From JAGLWW01 sp964640225 (GTDB taxonomy: Archaea > Aenigmatarchaeota > Aenigmatarchaeia > PWEA01 > JAGHBM01): a stretch of 16,842 bases of DNA. The notes beneath the pieces were generated by a model that saw only the letters and a list, made by a program, of their open reading frames with translations, had not been told where the DNA came from and searched no databases. Each line of letters starts with the position of its first letter. The first letter of the stretch is position 1. The DNA lies in contig CAZXFI010000016.1 in NCBI GenBank assembly GCA_964640225.1, forward strand, positions 1 through 16,842, read 5' to 3'. A program made the position numbers and the translations under genes. Of the stretch, positions 1 through 7,098 are shown one piece after another.

Positions 1-630
1 ATAAGATTGTTTCTAGCAAATCTACAATAGTAGAAATTAAAGCATGCTTCTAGACCTTAACATCAGAATGCAAAGACTTAACATCTACAATAGTAGAAAT
101 TAAAGCATGCTTCTAGACCCATGGAATATGTAAGAGAGTACTTGGTATAATCTACAATAGTAGAAATTAAAGCATGCTTCTAGACGCTTGAATGCGTTCC
201 CACGGACACCTATATCTACAATAGTAGAAATTAAAGCATGCTTCTAGACTTGACCAGCCCCAGGAATGCGATGTATCTACAATAGTAGAAATTAAAGCAT
301 GCTTCTAGACGTTGAAGACTGGGTTTACGGGCCCGCAACTATCTACAATAGTAGAAATTAAAGCATGCTTCTAGACTAAAATGTCGGCTCTAGTGACATT
401 AGCGATCTACAATAGTAGAAATTAAAGCATGCTTCTAGACATATAGGTAAGGTGGTCGCTTGAATAAATCTACAATAGTAGAAATTAAAGCATGCTTCTA
501 GACATATACACCTTAATTAAATCTTTAATATCTACAATAGTAGAAATTAAAGCATGCTTCTAGACCGGAACAGGGAAATCATAGACAGCGTTCCATCTAC
601 AATAGTAGAAATTAAAGCATGCTTCTAGAC
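1..630 (-). CRISPR. Type V-A CRISPR array, 10 identical repeats, open at left edge
   Basis: Ten exact copies of a 36-bp repeat start at 20, 83, 150, 214, 275, 341, 405, 468, 530 and 595. They are separated by nine spacers of 27, 31, 28, 25, 30, 28, 27, 26 and 29 bp, and bases 1-19 are part of a tenth spacer, so the array continues outside the window. On the minus strand each repeat ends in TAATTTCTACTATTGTAGAT, the Cas12a crRNA handle: UCUAC and GUAGA pair around a UAUU loop. This fixes transcription leftwards, with the leader at 631-840 and the youngest spacer at 566-594. No repeat carries a mutation. Cas12a itself should process the transcript. The 5' part of the repeat, removed on maturation, contains the perfect palindrome AAGCATGCTT. 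I saw no spacer matching another part of the window by eye. Confidence 0.98.
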
Positions 631-840
631 AGGTGGTCATTTGGGATATTTATAGCATTTTGCTTAATCTCCTCTAGCCTACATCATCTTAGACTTTCAA
701 CTCTAAAACTCATTTTTAACATAAATTGTTATTTCTGTTCTTTTTAAATCTTTCTTTAACGATGTTAGAGAGGCTAAAAGCAAAGAATTCATAGATATCA
801 ACGATACTGTCGTATAATATTAAGACTTGGGTTTGCAGAT
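631..840 (-). promoter_or_regulatory. CRISPR leader between cas2 and the first repeat
   Basis: This AT-rich, gene-free stretch of 210 bp lies between the cas2 stop codon and the leader-proximal repeat. On the minus strand TATAAATATC (645-654) resembles an archaeal TATA box. Transcription starting about 25 bp downstream would begin inside the first repeat. No convincing bacterial -35 element is placed for it. The stretch also contains an imperfect inverted repeat: TTTGCTT and TAGCCT motifs at 659-680 are echoed in inverted form at 770-785. A shorter one, TAACA-N5-TGTTA, lies at 717-731. By family precedent the repeat-proximal end is where Cas1-Cas2 integrate new spacers. The leader role is clear from position; the promoter assignment is inference. 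Confidence 0.75.
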
Positions 841-1113
841 TTAATACATGAGCAGATCAGTTTCTTCATTTTTAGCGTAACCAAATCTTAAAATTTGGTT
901 TTCTGCGGTTATTCTGAATATCAAAACGCTGTCACCCTGTCCAAATCGCTTCTCAAAACGATTTTTGATCTCTTCCTGCACTATTTCAAGGACTCTTTTG
1001 CTGTTCTTTATTTCATATACTGAATATTGAAGTCTTCTTCCGTGACTTAGGATAAATTTAGAAAATTCAGTTCTTAAGCGGTCTTCTTGAATATCATATG
1101 TTAAAATCATCAT
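841..1113 (-). CDS. cas2: CRISPR-associated endonuclease Cas2
   Basis: A 90-residue protein of normal Cas2 length. It opens with a hydrophobic beta strand ending in the family's metal-binding Asp (motif TYDI, D7), followed by the ferredoxin-like pattern with GRRLQYSVYE. Cas2 dimers bridge two Cas1 dimers in the spacer-integration complex. Two adjacent ATG codons (1113 and 1110) could start the protein; both lie a few bases after the cas1 stop codon (1122-1124). A weak AGGT ribosome site overlaps that stop, so translation is probably coupled to cas1. The gene is last in the cas12a-cas4-cas1-cas2 operon and directly precedes the leader. Confidence 0.95.
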   Translation of the reverse strand: MMILTYDIQEDRLRTEFSKFILSHGRRLQYSVYEIKNSKRVLEIVQEEIKNRFEKRFGQGDSVLIFRITAENQILRFGYAKNEETDLLMY

Positions 1114-1121
1114 GTTTCTAC

Positions 1122-2084
1122 CTATATGTTAAACACAGGAAAGCTGTCCATTCCTTTTCCTTTTATAAATGACCTGTAATATGACTGCATATACAAAAAT
1201 ATTTTTTCTTTATAACTAAGAATCTCTTTTAAAAACAATTGAGAATATTTTTTATTAAATTCTCTCTTTATATAAAACTGTCCATTTTTGAAATAAAAGT
1301 CGTCTTTATTTATCTGTTTCAGATTAAAACTTTTTCTTATACGGCGGTCAATAATGCACCTAAAAGGTTCTACCAAATCACAAACTAAAGATTTTCTTTG
1401 AAAAAAGAGCTTATGGTAAAAGCCGCAATAGGTGTCAAAGCCGTAAAGTTCCAGATTTGCTTCTATGAAATTAAACAGATAATAATAACCTATATCTAAC
1501 AGCAAATTAAAAATATCATCTTTACATCTTGGCTTTCGGCTATTAAAATCTAAATTCTTAAAATATGTTTCAAAAAACAGTTTTGAAGCTGTCCCCTCAA
1601 TCCCTAGCAACTCCTGGCTGCTTTGAATATGATTAATTTGTCTAAAAAGCTCTTTTATCTTTGATAGATTGTTCTTTTCCTTAATGGTTTTGTATCGCAA
1701 TGAGTTCATTAAACTGATTTGGTTTTTGACTTTATTGCCGATTATGTGCTTAGCAATTTCTAGATCATTACTATTAGAATATTGTTTTTTTCTCAATAAA
1801 AAATTACCCTTATTGTCTGGAATGATACAAAAATAAGGTTTAAGATTATAATTGAGAAACATTATGGGAACTGCATATTTCTTTGCATTCTTTATCAGAA
1901 CAGAAGTTATTGAGAATTCTCCTAAAATAAAAACCATAAAAATTTTGCTGCAAGGATGTTGAAGAACAATTTTATTGTTTTCATCAACAAGAACAAGGTT
2001 AGAATTTTTCAGTCTTAATTTTTTAGAGTTATCACTCTCAATGAAAAGCATTTGCTTGGCCATAAAATCGGGTCTGCTTAACAT
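1122..2084 (-). CDS. cas1: CRISPR-associated integrase Cas1
   Basis: Cas1 is the integrase that joins new spacers to the leader-end repeat, working as two dimers with Cas2. The frame is open from a GTG at 2111, but I place the start at the ATG at 2084. An excellent ribosome site, AAAGGAGAT (2092-2100), lies seven bases upstream of that ATG and would fall inside the coding region if the GTG were used. The resulting 320-residue protein starts MLSRPDF. Expected catalytic residues are visible: E163 in GIEGTASKLFF, H224 in GFYHKLFF and E239 in DLVEPFR. With this start the gene begins four bases after the cas4 stop. It is AT-rich like the rest of the cas operon. Confidence 0.95.
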   Translation of the reverse strand: MLSRPDFMAKQMLFIESDNSKKLRLKNSNLVLVDENNKIVLQHPCSKIFMVFILGEFSITSVLIKNAKKYAVPIMFLNYNLKPYFCIIPDNKGNFLLRKKQYSNSNDLEIAKHIIGNKVKNQISLMNSLRYKTIKEKNNLSKIKELFRQINHIQSSQELLGIEGTASKLFFETYFKNLDFNSRKPRCKDDIFNLLLDIGYYYLFNFIEANLELYGFDTYCGFYHKLFFQRKSLVCDLVEPFRCIIDRRIRKSFNLKQINKDDFYFKNGQFYIKREFNKKYSQLFLKEILSYKEKIFLYMQSYYRSFIKGKGMDSFPVFNI

Positions 2085-2088
2085 GTTT

Positions 2089-2646
2089 TTAATCTCCTTT
2101 ATAGTAATCACATAATTCTTTATAGATGCACATCCTGCATTTATTGGGGGTTTGGGTAAAGTTTTTGTCTTCCAACGAAAACAGCTTAATTTTTGTTATA
2201 ACTTCCTTTAATCTATGCTTTTCACTTTTTCCCGGCAATGCAACATCATAAATTTTGTTATCTGAAAGCGAATGAAACCGTATCTTTTTAACTACATAAC
2301 CCATCTCTACCAAACAGAAATATTGCGCATAAATTTGCAGATAATATCCTTCATAAAGCTTTTTTATCTTATTTTTTCTTTCTGTAAGAATCCCCTTTTC
2401 AATGTCAAAAAGATCAATTTTACCACTCACACCCAGCTCTTCGCTGTAGATATATATCCCCTCAAGAATCATTTTTTTTGTTGAATATTTTTGCTTATCA
2501 ATAGTCTTGTGGGCATTCTTTCCTTTTGTTTGATAAGTGGTATGGTAGAGCGTCTCATCAAAAGAGGAATATAAATTGTGAAAATAGATACTCCTCGGGC
2601 AGAAGATAAAGTCATTGAGGTTTGAGATGATTATATTTTGTTCCAT
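2089..2646 (-). CDS. cas4: CRISPR-associated exonuclease Cas4
   Basis: A 185-residue Cas4 of the RecB-like nuclease family, which trims prespacers and helps select those with a correct PAM. Visible features are the N-terminal iron-sulfur Cys (C16, FCPRS), H46, D78 in GKIDLFD, the E89-x-K91 pair in LTERKNK, Q104 in YYLQIYAQ, and the C-terminal cluster C170-x2-C173-x5-C179. Together these give the four cysteines of a 4Fe-4S site and the metal-binding nuclease residues. The frame is open back to 2715, but that would place 85 bases inside cas12a. The ATG at 2646 gives the normal N-terminus, has GAGGGT about ten bases upstream, and overlaps the cas12a end by 16 bases. Confidence 0.95.
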   Translation of the reverse strand: MEQNIIISNLNDFIFCPRSIYFHNLYSSFDETLYHTTYQTKGKNAHKTIDKQKYSTKKMILEGIYIYSEELGVSGKIDLFDIEKGILTERKNKIKKLYEGYYLQIYAQYFCLVEMGYVVKKIRFHSLSDNKIYDVALPGKSEKHRLKEVITKIKLFSLEDKNFTQTPNKCRMCIYKELCDYYKGD

Positions 2647-5600
2647 TGCTCTGTACCCTCTTGGACAAATTGCAGCCACTCCTTGTTGCTGATAGCCAGT
2701 TTCAGTTTTTTCCAATCTTCACCTTCATGAGCATTGATTTGCTTCAACACCCATAAACCTTTTTTAGCAATATGATAGGCGCCATTTGCATCAGCATCTT
2801 TAGGTAAACTATCGCCTGCTTTTCTGCTATCGTAAAAGTTCCCTTTGCCATTCATCACAGGAGATACGAGGTAATCTGTTCCGCTGTTTGTGATGCTGTT
2901 ACGCATTTGTACAGTGTACCTGAAGAGACCGAGTAGTTTTTCAAAGAATGTTTTCTCAGTTTGCGACAATATTTGCTTCTTCAGATTTTTTTCGTATTTA
3001 ATTCCATGCTCCTTAAACAGTTTCTTAAACTCGTCAGAAAGAATTATTTCTTTGTTATCCCATTGGTTGTTTTTATCGGGATTTCTGAATGTTTTAATGC
3101 GGTTTCCGTGTGTACAAATAAGCCACTCTTGTTTTGTCTCATCTGCTTTGGAGTTAAATAAAGAATATTTTTTTACTTCAAACTCAAAATAATCTTTATC
3201 TGCGTTATAACTAATGTTTTCAAAATTATTAAAGAACGTTTTGGTCTTAACTACATTTTTATATTTGGTGTTAAACAGGTTGACAAATCCCGTTGTTGGA
3301 TCTATCTTGCTGGTATTCCATGGAGGAACGTAAAATAAAAAACCGCTTTGCTTATAAAGTTTTTTAAAACTCTCAAACTTATTGGTCAGTTGCAAGGCCT
3401 TGTACAAACCACCTGTTTCGTTGTTTTCTTTGTCCTTGAAAACTAAATAATTAAGTTTATCGATGAGTTTCTTTTCCAATTTCTGATAGATTTGTTTCTC
3501 AACTTTGAACCGGCCGCGCTTGAAGCCGAAATTCAAGTCTTCCATTACCACGATGGCATTATACTCTACCATCATTTTTGAGATCTCATAAACTATCTGA
3601 CTGATATATCCTTCTTTCAATTCTTTTATATTCTCTATAGTTCCCCAGTTTTTTCTGGCTTTGTCTCTTTCCTTTTCTCTCTGGTCAAGTAGTGTGTGGT
3701 AATCTGTCTTGATGTTGAATTTTTTATTGACGATAGTATTGAGTGATTTTTGCTGTAGAATATTCCCTTGCTGATCAATCAGAGTTAAGTAAATTAGGTG
3801 TCTCTCACCGCGATCTAAGCCAATAATATTTACATCAGGATTATCTTTAAGAAATTCCAAAACAGTATTGTTGATATATTGTGTCCCTGTTGCCTTGAAG
3901 TTTAGTGTAATTGGCACGTGAAATTGGAACTTATCTACAGTATAGCGCTTATCTTTAATAATGTCGTATTCAAAGATACTTTCTTTTTTTGGATTACTAG
4001 GATTTTTGTTTTTGATAGGCTTATTTGCTTCGTGAATTTTAGGATTTTCAATAGACTTTCTTCGGTAAAACATTTCAGCTCTCCCGTTGAGCTTATACAC
4101 TACATTCTTCAGGTTTTCGGGATAAAATAAAGCTTTCCAGTACATAGTGTGTAGGTTAGGCTTACCTTTACTGTCCTTTGAAAAATCTTTGTTGTAAATT
4201 TGGAAGAGGTAGAGTTTTCCTTCGTTGATGAGCTGGTCGATGTAGTTTTCAGAAACATTTTGAAAAGTAATTTTATAACCCTGTTGCTCTACATCTATAA
4301 AGAATTGTCGGAGGCTTTCGTAGTCTTTACTTTTTTTGAAGTTGAAACCATATTCTTTATATTGAAAACCATCTTTTTCATATACCTTTAAAAAGTCTTT
4401 ATAACAATCTATTATTTCCTCTCGATTATTCTTTACTTCATCTTCATTTATGATAATTTTTTCTTCATCATTTTTACAGTTTTTAGGGCAATTCCATCCT
4501 AGTTGAGTTGCTGTGCCAAAACATTTACGTACAAACGCACCGAAACCCATTGGTAATGCAATTTGCTTGTAATCCATTTTCTCAAAGCAATTTTTATCCT
4601 TTTTCACTTCAGGTAATTTCTTAAATACATCTTTATTGTCTTGGGGCATAATAGCCAAATAATACAAACCTTTTTTACGAAGTAAAACTGCCGTATTATC
4701 TTTTTCTTTATTAACATCCCAGCCTGAAAGGAGTGTGTTGTTCTCAAAATTCAACTTAAACTTCTCAATACTATACGGCTTTTGCGTGGCATAATTTCGA
4801 ACCTTATTGTATAGGGGAATTAAAAGCTGCAGTTGGTCATACCTTGTCTGAAACTGACCGTAGAACACCTCATCCTTTTCCAGTGGGCTGTCGCTTGGCA
4901 ATGATAGTGGTTTTACAAAGTGTAAAAACTCCATAAGACTGTCCAGAAAAGCTTTGATGTCATCTATTGTTTCCTCTTGGTACAGGCGCTTGTCTTTAGG
5001 ATAATCGGTATTCAGGATACCTTTGATACAACTATATTTGGCTTCGATATTAGCAATCATATCAAATTCCTTATCGCTTTCTTCTTTTTTCTCTGCCTTA
5101 AAGTTAGTGTGAAAATAATCAGCTATGGGGTTTGTATTTTCCTGTAAATCTTTCAGCGCTTCATTTTCATTTTTGTATTTAAAAAGTGCTTTTTCAATTT
5201 CATCAATAGAAAAATATGATTGCTTCAGGTACTTCTCTATGTCTTTTTCCTGTTTTTCGGAAAGCCTTTTTTTGCCGACTTTAATTGTTCGTGTATAGGT
5301 AAATTCCAATGCTGATTTTATTACGCTCCAATCGCCAAACAATGCCTTTGAAATATCAGATATCACTTTGCCATTGCGGACGTAAATCTTGCTCAAATCA
5401 TATGCTTTGATATCTGCTAGCAGTTCTTTGACTTTCTTTAGTACATTTTCAGTCTCGTCTTTACCATCAGGCTTAAAGTCAATTAGGTTGGTTTTGTAGT
5501 ACTCCTCAATAGCATCCAACACTTTTTGGCTCGCTGTACTATCAGGGTCATCCTCAAATTTTTCAGGCAAAAACGAAATGCTTTCCCGGTCGCTCAATAT

Positions 5601-6536
5601 CTGCTTATATAACGGTTTGAGTTCGTGTATCCTGTCTTTTTTACCCTGTTTTTGGTTGTACAGGTTTATGTATTCATTCAGCCCCTGAATTTTCTTTTTG
5701 CCTTCTTCAGCAGTACGCCCGCCGATAATCAGATTATAAGAATCGATCTGCTTTTGAGTAAGCATTTTATTATAATAATACAACTCAAAGGCTTCATCAA
5801 TGTTTTTAATGTCAAGATGTTTCTTTATTTTTTTGTACAAGGTAGTGCAGTTCTTATATATCTTAGGTATTGATTTAATCCTTTCAAAAACCTTGATGTT
5901 ATCCAAGAATTTTGGTAAATTTTCATGTATCAATCGATAAGCGATAGCCGTGGATTGTTTTTTGTCAGTGTATATATTTTTTCTGTTCTCATGGAATCCT
6001 TGGAAGTATGTTGTGAATGTTTTGAAATCTTTATCAAAGAACACAAGGTGCTTTTTTTCCTCTTTTGATTTTTTATTCCATTCATCCAAATCCCCAATTA
6101 TTTTTTTATTTGACTTTGATATAAACTCTTCCAGTAGTTTGGTGATCAATTCCTTCTTGAACATCTTTGAAAAGAAGCTTCCCCTTGTCCTGAATCCATC
6201 AGCGATCTCTTTCCTCAGTTCTGCCTGTTTTTTTTCAAATGCTTTCTTGAAGTTGTCCTCTTTCTTGCGTTCTGGAGATGCATTGTATAAATCGGCAAAT
6301 TTCTTCAGTTTTGTTAATTTCACCTGCGACATCGCTATTTCTATGAAGTGTTTATGAAACTTGTCAATGGTTTTCTTCATATTCTTGTAACTTTCTGCCA
6401 ATTGCTCGTCTTGATTGATTAGCCCCTTCTCCTCGATGTGCTCAAGCGTCTTCCCAATAGGTTTCAATTCAAACCGCAACGTTTTTTGCATGCTATACAG
6501 ATTTGTAAATTTATCCCAACCGTTTTTTTTGTTCAT
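2631..6536 (-). CDS. cas12a: Type V-A CRISPR effector nuclease Cas12a (Cpf1)
   Basis: A full-length 1301-residue Cas12a. It processes its own crRNA, recognises a T-rich PAM (family knowledge) and cuts target DNA with one RuvC site. The N-terminus (FTNLYSMQKTLRFELKPIG) is typical. LSGWDVNKEKD and YYLAIMP mark the WED region next to the PAM-interacting part. H835 and the following Lys-rich stretch up to IIKDKRYT match the crRNA-processing site. RuvC-I has D908 in GLDRGERH, the bridge helix has W964, RuvC-II has E999 in VVMEDLNFGF, the Nuc domain has R1212 in QMRNS, and RuvC-III has D1249 in DADANGAYH. All catalytic residues are present. The ATG at 6536 follows a GAAGGT ribosome site. Sequence style resembles Cas12a of Bacteroidetes and similar bacteria, and base composition is AT-rich compared with the EF-1A region. 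It is the first gene of the cas operon. Confidence 0.99.
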   Translation of the reverse strand: MNKKNGWDKFTNLYSMQKTLRFELKPIGKTLEHIEEKGLINQDEQLAESYKNMKKTIDKFHKHFIEIAMSQVKLTKLKKFADLYNASPERKKEDNFKKAFEKKQAELRKEIADGFRTRGSFFSKMFKKELITKLLEEFISKSNKKIIGDLDEWNKKSKEEKKHLVFFDKDFKTFTTYFQGFHENRKNIYTDKKQSTAIAYRLIHENLPKFLDNIKVFERIKSIPKIYKNCTTLYKKIKKHLDIKNIDEAFELYYYNKMLTQKQIDSYNLIIGGRTAEEGKKKIQGLNEYINLYNQKQGKKDRIHELKPLYKQILSDRESISFLPEKFEDDPDSTASQKVLDAIEEYYKTNLIDFKPDGKDETENVLKKVKELLADIKAYDLSKIYVRNGKVISDISKALFGDWSVIKSALEFTYTRTIKVGKKRLSEKQEKDIEKYLKQSYFSIDEIEKALFKYKNENEALKDLQENTNPIADYFHTNFKAEKKEESDKEFDMIANIEAKYSCIKGILNTDYPKDKRLYQEETIDDIKAFLDSLMEFLHFVKPLSLPSDSPLEKDEVFYGQFQTRYDQLQLLIPLYNKVRNYATQKPYSIEKFKLNFENNTLLSGWDVNKEKDNTAVLLRKKGLYYLAIMPQDNKDVFKKLPEVKKDKNCFEKMDYKQIALPMGFGAFVRKCFGTATQLGWNCPKNCKNDEEKIIINEDEVKNNREEIIDCYKDFLKVYEKDGFQYKEYGFNFKKSKDYESLRQFFIDVEQQGYKITFQNVSENYIDQLINEGKLYLFQIYNKDFSKDSKGKPNLHTMYWKALFYPENLKNVVYKLNGRAEMFYRRKSIENPKIHEANKPIKNKNPSNPKKESIFEYDIIKDKRYTVDKFQFHVPITLNFKATGTQYINNTVLEFLKDNPDVNIIGLDRGERHLIYLTLIDQQGNILQQKSLNTIVNKKFNIKTDYHTLLDQREKERDKARKNWGTIENIKELKEGYISQIVYEISKMMVEYNAIVVMEDLNFGFKRGRFKVEKQIYQKLEKKLIDKLNYLVFKDKENNETGGLYKALQLTNKFESFKKLYKQSGFLFYVPPWNTSKIDPTTGFVNLFNTKYKNVVKTKTFFNNFENISYNADKDYFEFEVKKYSLFNSKADETKQEWLICTHGNRIKTFRNPDKNNQWDNKEIILSDEFKKLFKEHGIKYEKNLKKQILSQTEKTFFEKLLGLFRYTVQMRNSITNSGTDYLVSPVMNGKGNFYDSRKAGDSLPKDADANGAYHIAKKGLWVLKQINAHEGEDWKKLKLAISNKEWLQFVQEGTEQWNKI

Positions 6537-6612
6537 GTTCTAACCTTCACAGGAACTCATATTTTTCCAGACAAAAGAGTTTTTTCAATTATTTTGTGCC
6601 TCACTCATCTTC

Positions 6613-6629
6613 TATGTAAATATTACATA
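6613..6629. promoter_or_regulatory. 17-bp inverted repeat between cas12a and the RHH gene (candidate operator)
   Basis: TATGTAA-ATA-TTACATA is a perfect 7-bp inverted repeat with a 3-bp centre. It lies in the 125-bp divergent region, 77 bp upstream of the cas12a start and 33 bp upstream of the RHH start. Its AT-rich halves could also serve as TATA elements for either gene. RHH proteins bind short palindromes as dimers and commonly repress their own promoter, so this is a sensible operator. The palindrome is directly seen; its function is inferred, and such palindromes can arise by chance in AT-rich DNA. Confidence 0.5.
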
Positions 6630-6661
6630 AACAAGATTAAATTACTTTTGGATGCGATTTT

Positions 6662-6802
6662 ATGCCCAAAACGGAGCTTGAAATCAAAGCCCAGATTGAA
6701 AAAGAGGTTTACGAAGCTTTTGAAGCTAAACTCAAGGTGTCTGGTTACAATTCCAAGGTTGAATGGTTGAGAGAGCAAATACGGAATTTCCTTGCAAAAT
6801 AG
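6662..6802 (+). CDS. Small ribbon-helix-helix (CopG/Arc-like) DNA-binding protein
   Basis: A 46-codon gene, MPKTELEIKAQIEKEVYEAF to RNFLAK, ending in TAG at 6800-6802. The pattern fits a minimal RHH fold: a short strand (ELEIKAQI), helix A (EKEVYEAFEAKLKV), a turn GYNSK, and helix B (VEWLREQIRNFLAK). The strand would insert into the DNA major groove of a dimer; such proteins are usually repressors, often of their own gene. It is transcribed away from cas12a, shares its upstream region, and is followed by a T-rich stretch (6831-6839) suited to archaeal termination. No strong ribosome site is seen; GATTAAATTA (6635-6644) could be a TATA box giving a nearly leaderless mRNA. It could belong to the CRISPR locus, or be a remnant of an unrelated regulator or antitoxin; no toxin gene is visible beside it. 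Confidence 0.7.
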   Translation: MPKTELEIKAQIEKEVYEAFEAKLKVSGYNSKVEWLREQIRNFLAK

Positions 6803-6830
6803 ATCGCATTAGTAAATCCCGTTTCCCTAC

Positions 6831-6839
6831 CTTCTTTTT
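6831..6839 (+). terminator. T-rich terminator after the RHH gene
   Basis: CTTCTTTTT lies 29 bases after the RHH stop codon. Archaeal RNA polymerase terminates at T-tracts without needing a hairpin. The cas12a gene and the tRNA are on the opposite strand, so only the RHH gene would use it. Confidence 0.4.
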
Positions 6840-6923
6840 ATCTATAAAGCTCTAATTTGCCTTCATAGACCGTCTTACTCATTGCGCATTGGCGCTGAGG
6901 AGGGGATTCGAACCCCCGCATGC

Positions 6924-6955
6924 ACCTACTTGACGCAGACAGAGTCTGCGTCTGT
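6924..6955 (-). other. tRNA intron 2 (variable arm), 32 nt
   Basis: The insert contains the strong hairpin GACGCAGAC-TCT-GTCTGCGTC. BHB elements are outer helix ATG/CAT, central helix CTAC/GTAG, 5' bulge AAA and 3' bulge GTG. Cleavage after the second base of each bulge restores a variable arm with a 4-bp stem and 5-nt loop. The inner junction has two unpaired positions before the strong stem, so the motif is slightly relaxed. Confidence 0.85.
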
Positions 6956-6987
6956 TTGTAGCATACTAGCTTTCCAGGCTAGCGCCT

Positions 6988-7031
6988 ATGGTCAAACTGG
7001 TTGCACGGATTTGCACGTACAAACCAATCTA
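6988..7031 (-). other. tRNA intron 1 (D loop), 44 nt
   Basis: The insert starts TAGATTGG and ends GACCAT. A relaxed BHB forms: central helix GGTT/GACC, 5' bulge CAT, 3' bulge ATA, and inner helix AGATTGG/CCAGTTT. A further stem, TTGTACG/CGTGCAA, caps it. Cutting after the second base of each bulge gives a standard serine D arm. A direct CATAG repeat at both ends allows a 43-nt alternative, but the BHB geometry favours 44. Confidence 0.85.
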
Positions 7032-7098
7032 TGAACCGCTCGGCCACCTCAGCATAGATATAGATAACGTTTGTACAATTTATTTGTTTAGAAGGAGT

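Larger units (their letters stand above)
6890..7053 (-). tRNA. tRNA-Ser(GGA) with two BHB introns and an encoded CCA
   Basis: The gene spans 164 bp and folds to an 88-nt class II tRNA once two inserts are removed. Exons are 7032-7053, 6956-6987 and 6890-6923. The acceptor GCTGAGG pairs with CCTCAGC, followed by G73 and an encoded CCA. The spliced D arm is GCCGAGCGGTTCAAGGC. The anticodon stem CTAGC/GCTAG closes loop CTGGAAA, with anticodon GGA at 6973-6975. The spliced variable arm has stem ATGC/GCAT with loop TACAA, as expected for serine. The T arm is GGGGG-TTCGAAT-CCCCT. The gene lies 45 bp after rps10, and to my recollection EF-1A, rps10 and tRNA-Ser occur together in other archaea, which supports the call and suggests cotranscription. 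Ordinary tRNA searches may miss it. Confidence 0.93.

Noticed and set aside
448..463. Similarity between a spacer (AGGTGGTCGCTTG) and the leader next to the first repeat (AGGTGGTCATTTG at 631-643)
   Set aside because: Only 8 identical bases in a row plus a few more. This is too short to argue self-targeting or leader slippage and is probably chance.
566..594. Inverted repeat GGAAC...GTTCC at the ends of the youngest spacer
   Set aside because: Five-base arms in one of nine spacers are expected by chance; it might weaken that crRNA but says nothing about origin.
1..630. Self-targeting spacers against genes in this window
   Set aside because: No long match was noticed by eye on either strand. 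A proper alignment search would be needed to exclude partial matches.
2085..2111. Upstream GTG start for cas1 at 2111
   Set aside because: It would overlap cas4, and the strong AAAGGAGAT ribosome site would lie inside the coding region, while the ATG at 2084 is correctly spaced from it and matches the family N-terminus.
5950..6357. Plus-strand open frame of 135 codons inside cas12a
   Set aside because: It is antisense to the conserved N-terminal part of cas12a, rich in Phe, Ser and Leu as expected from the complement of Lys-rich codons, and has no recognisable domain.
6662..6802. The RHH gene as the antitoxin of a toxin-antitoxin pair
   Set aside because: No second small gene follows it; a T-rich terminator and then the oppositely oriented tRNA come next.
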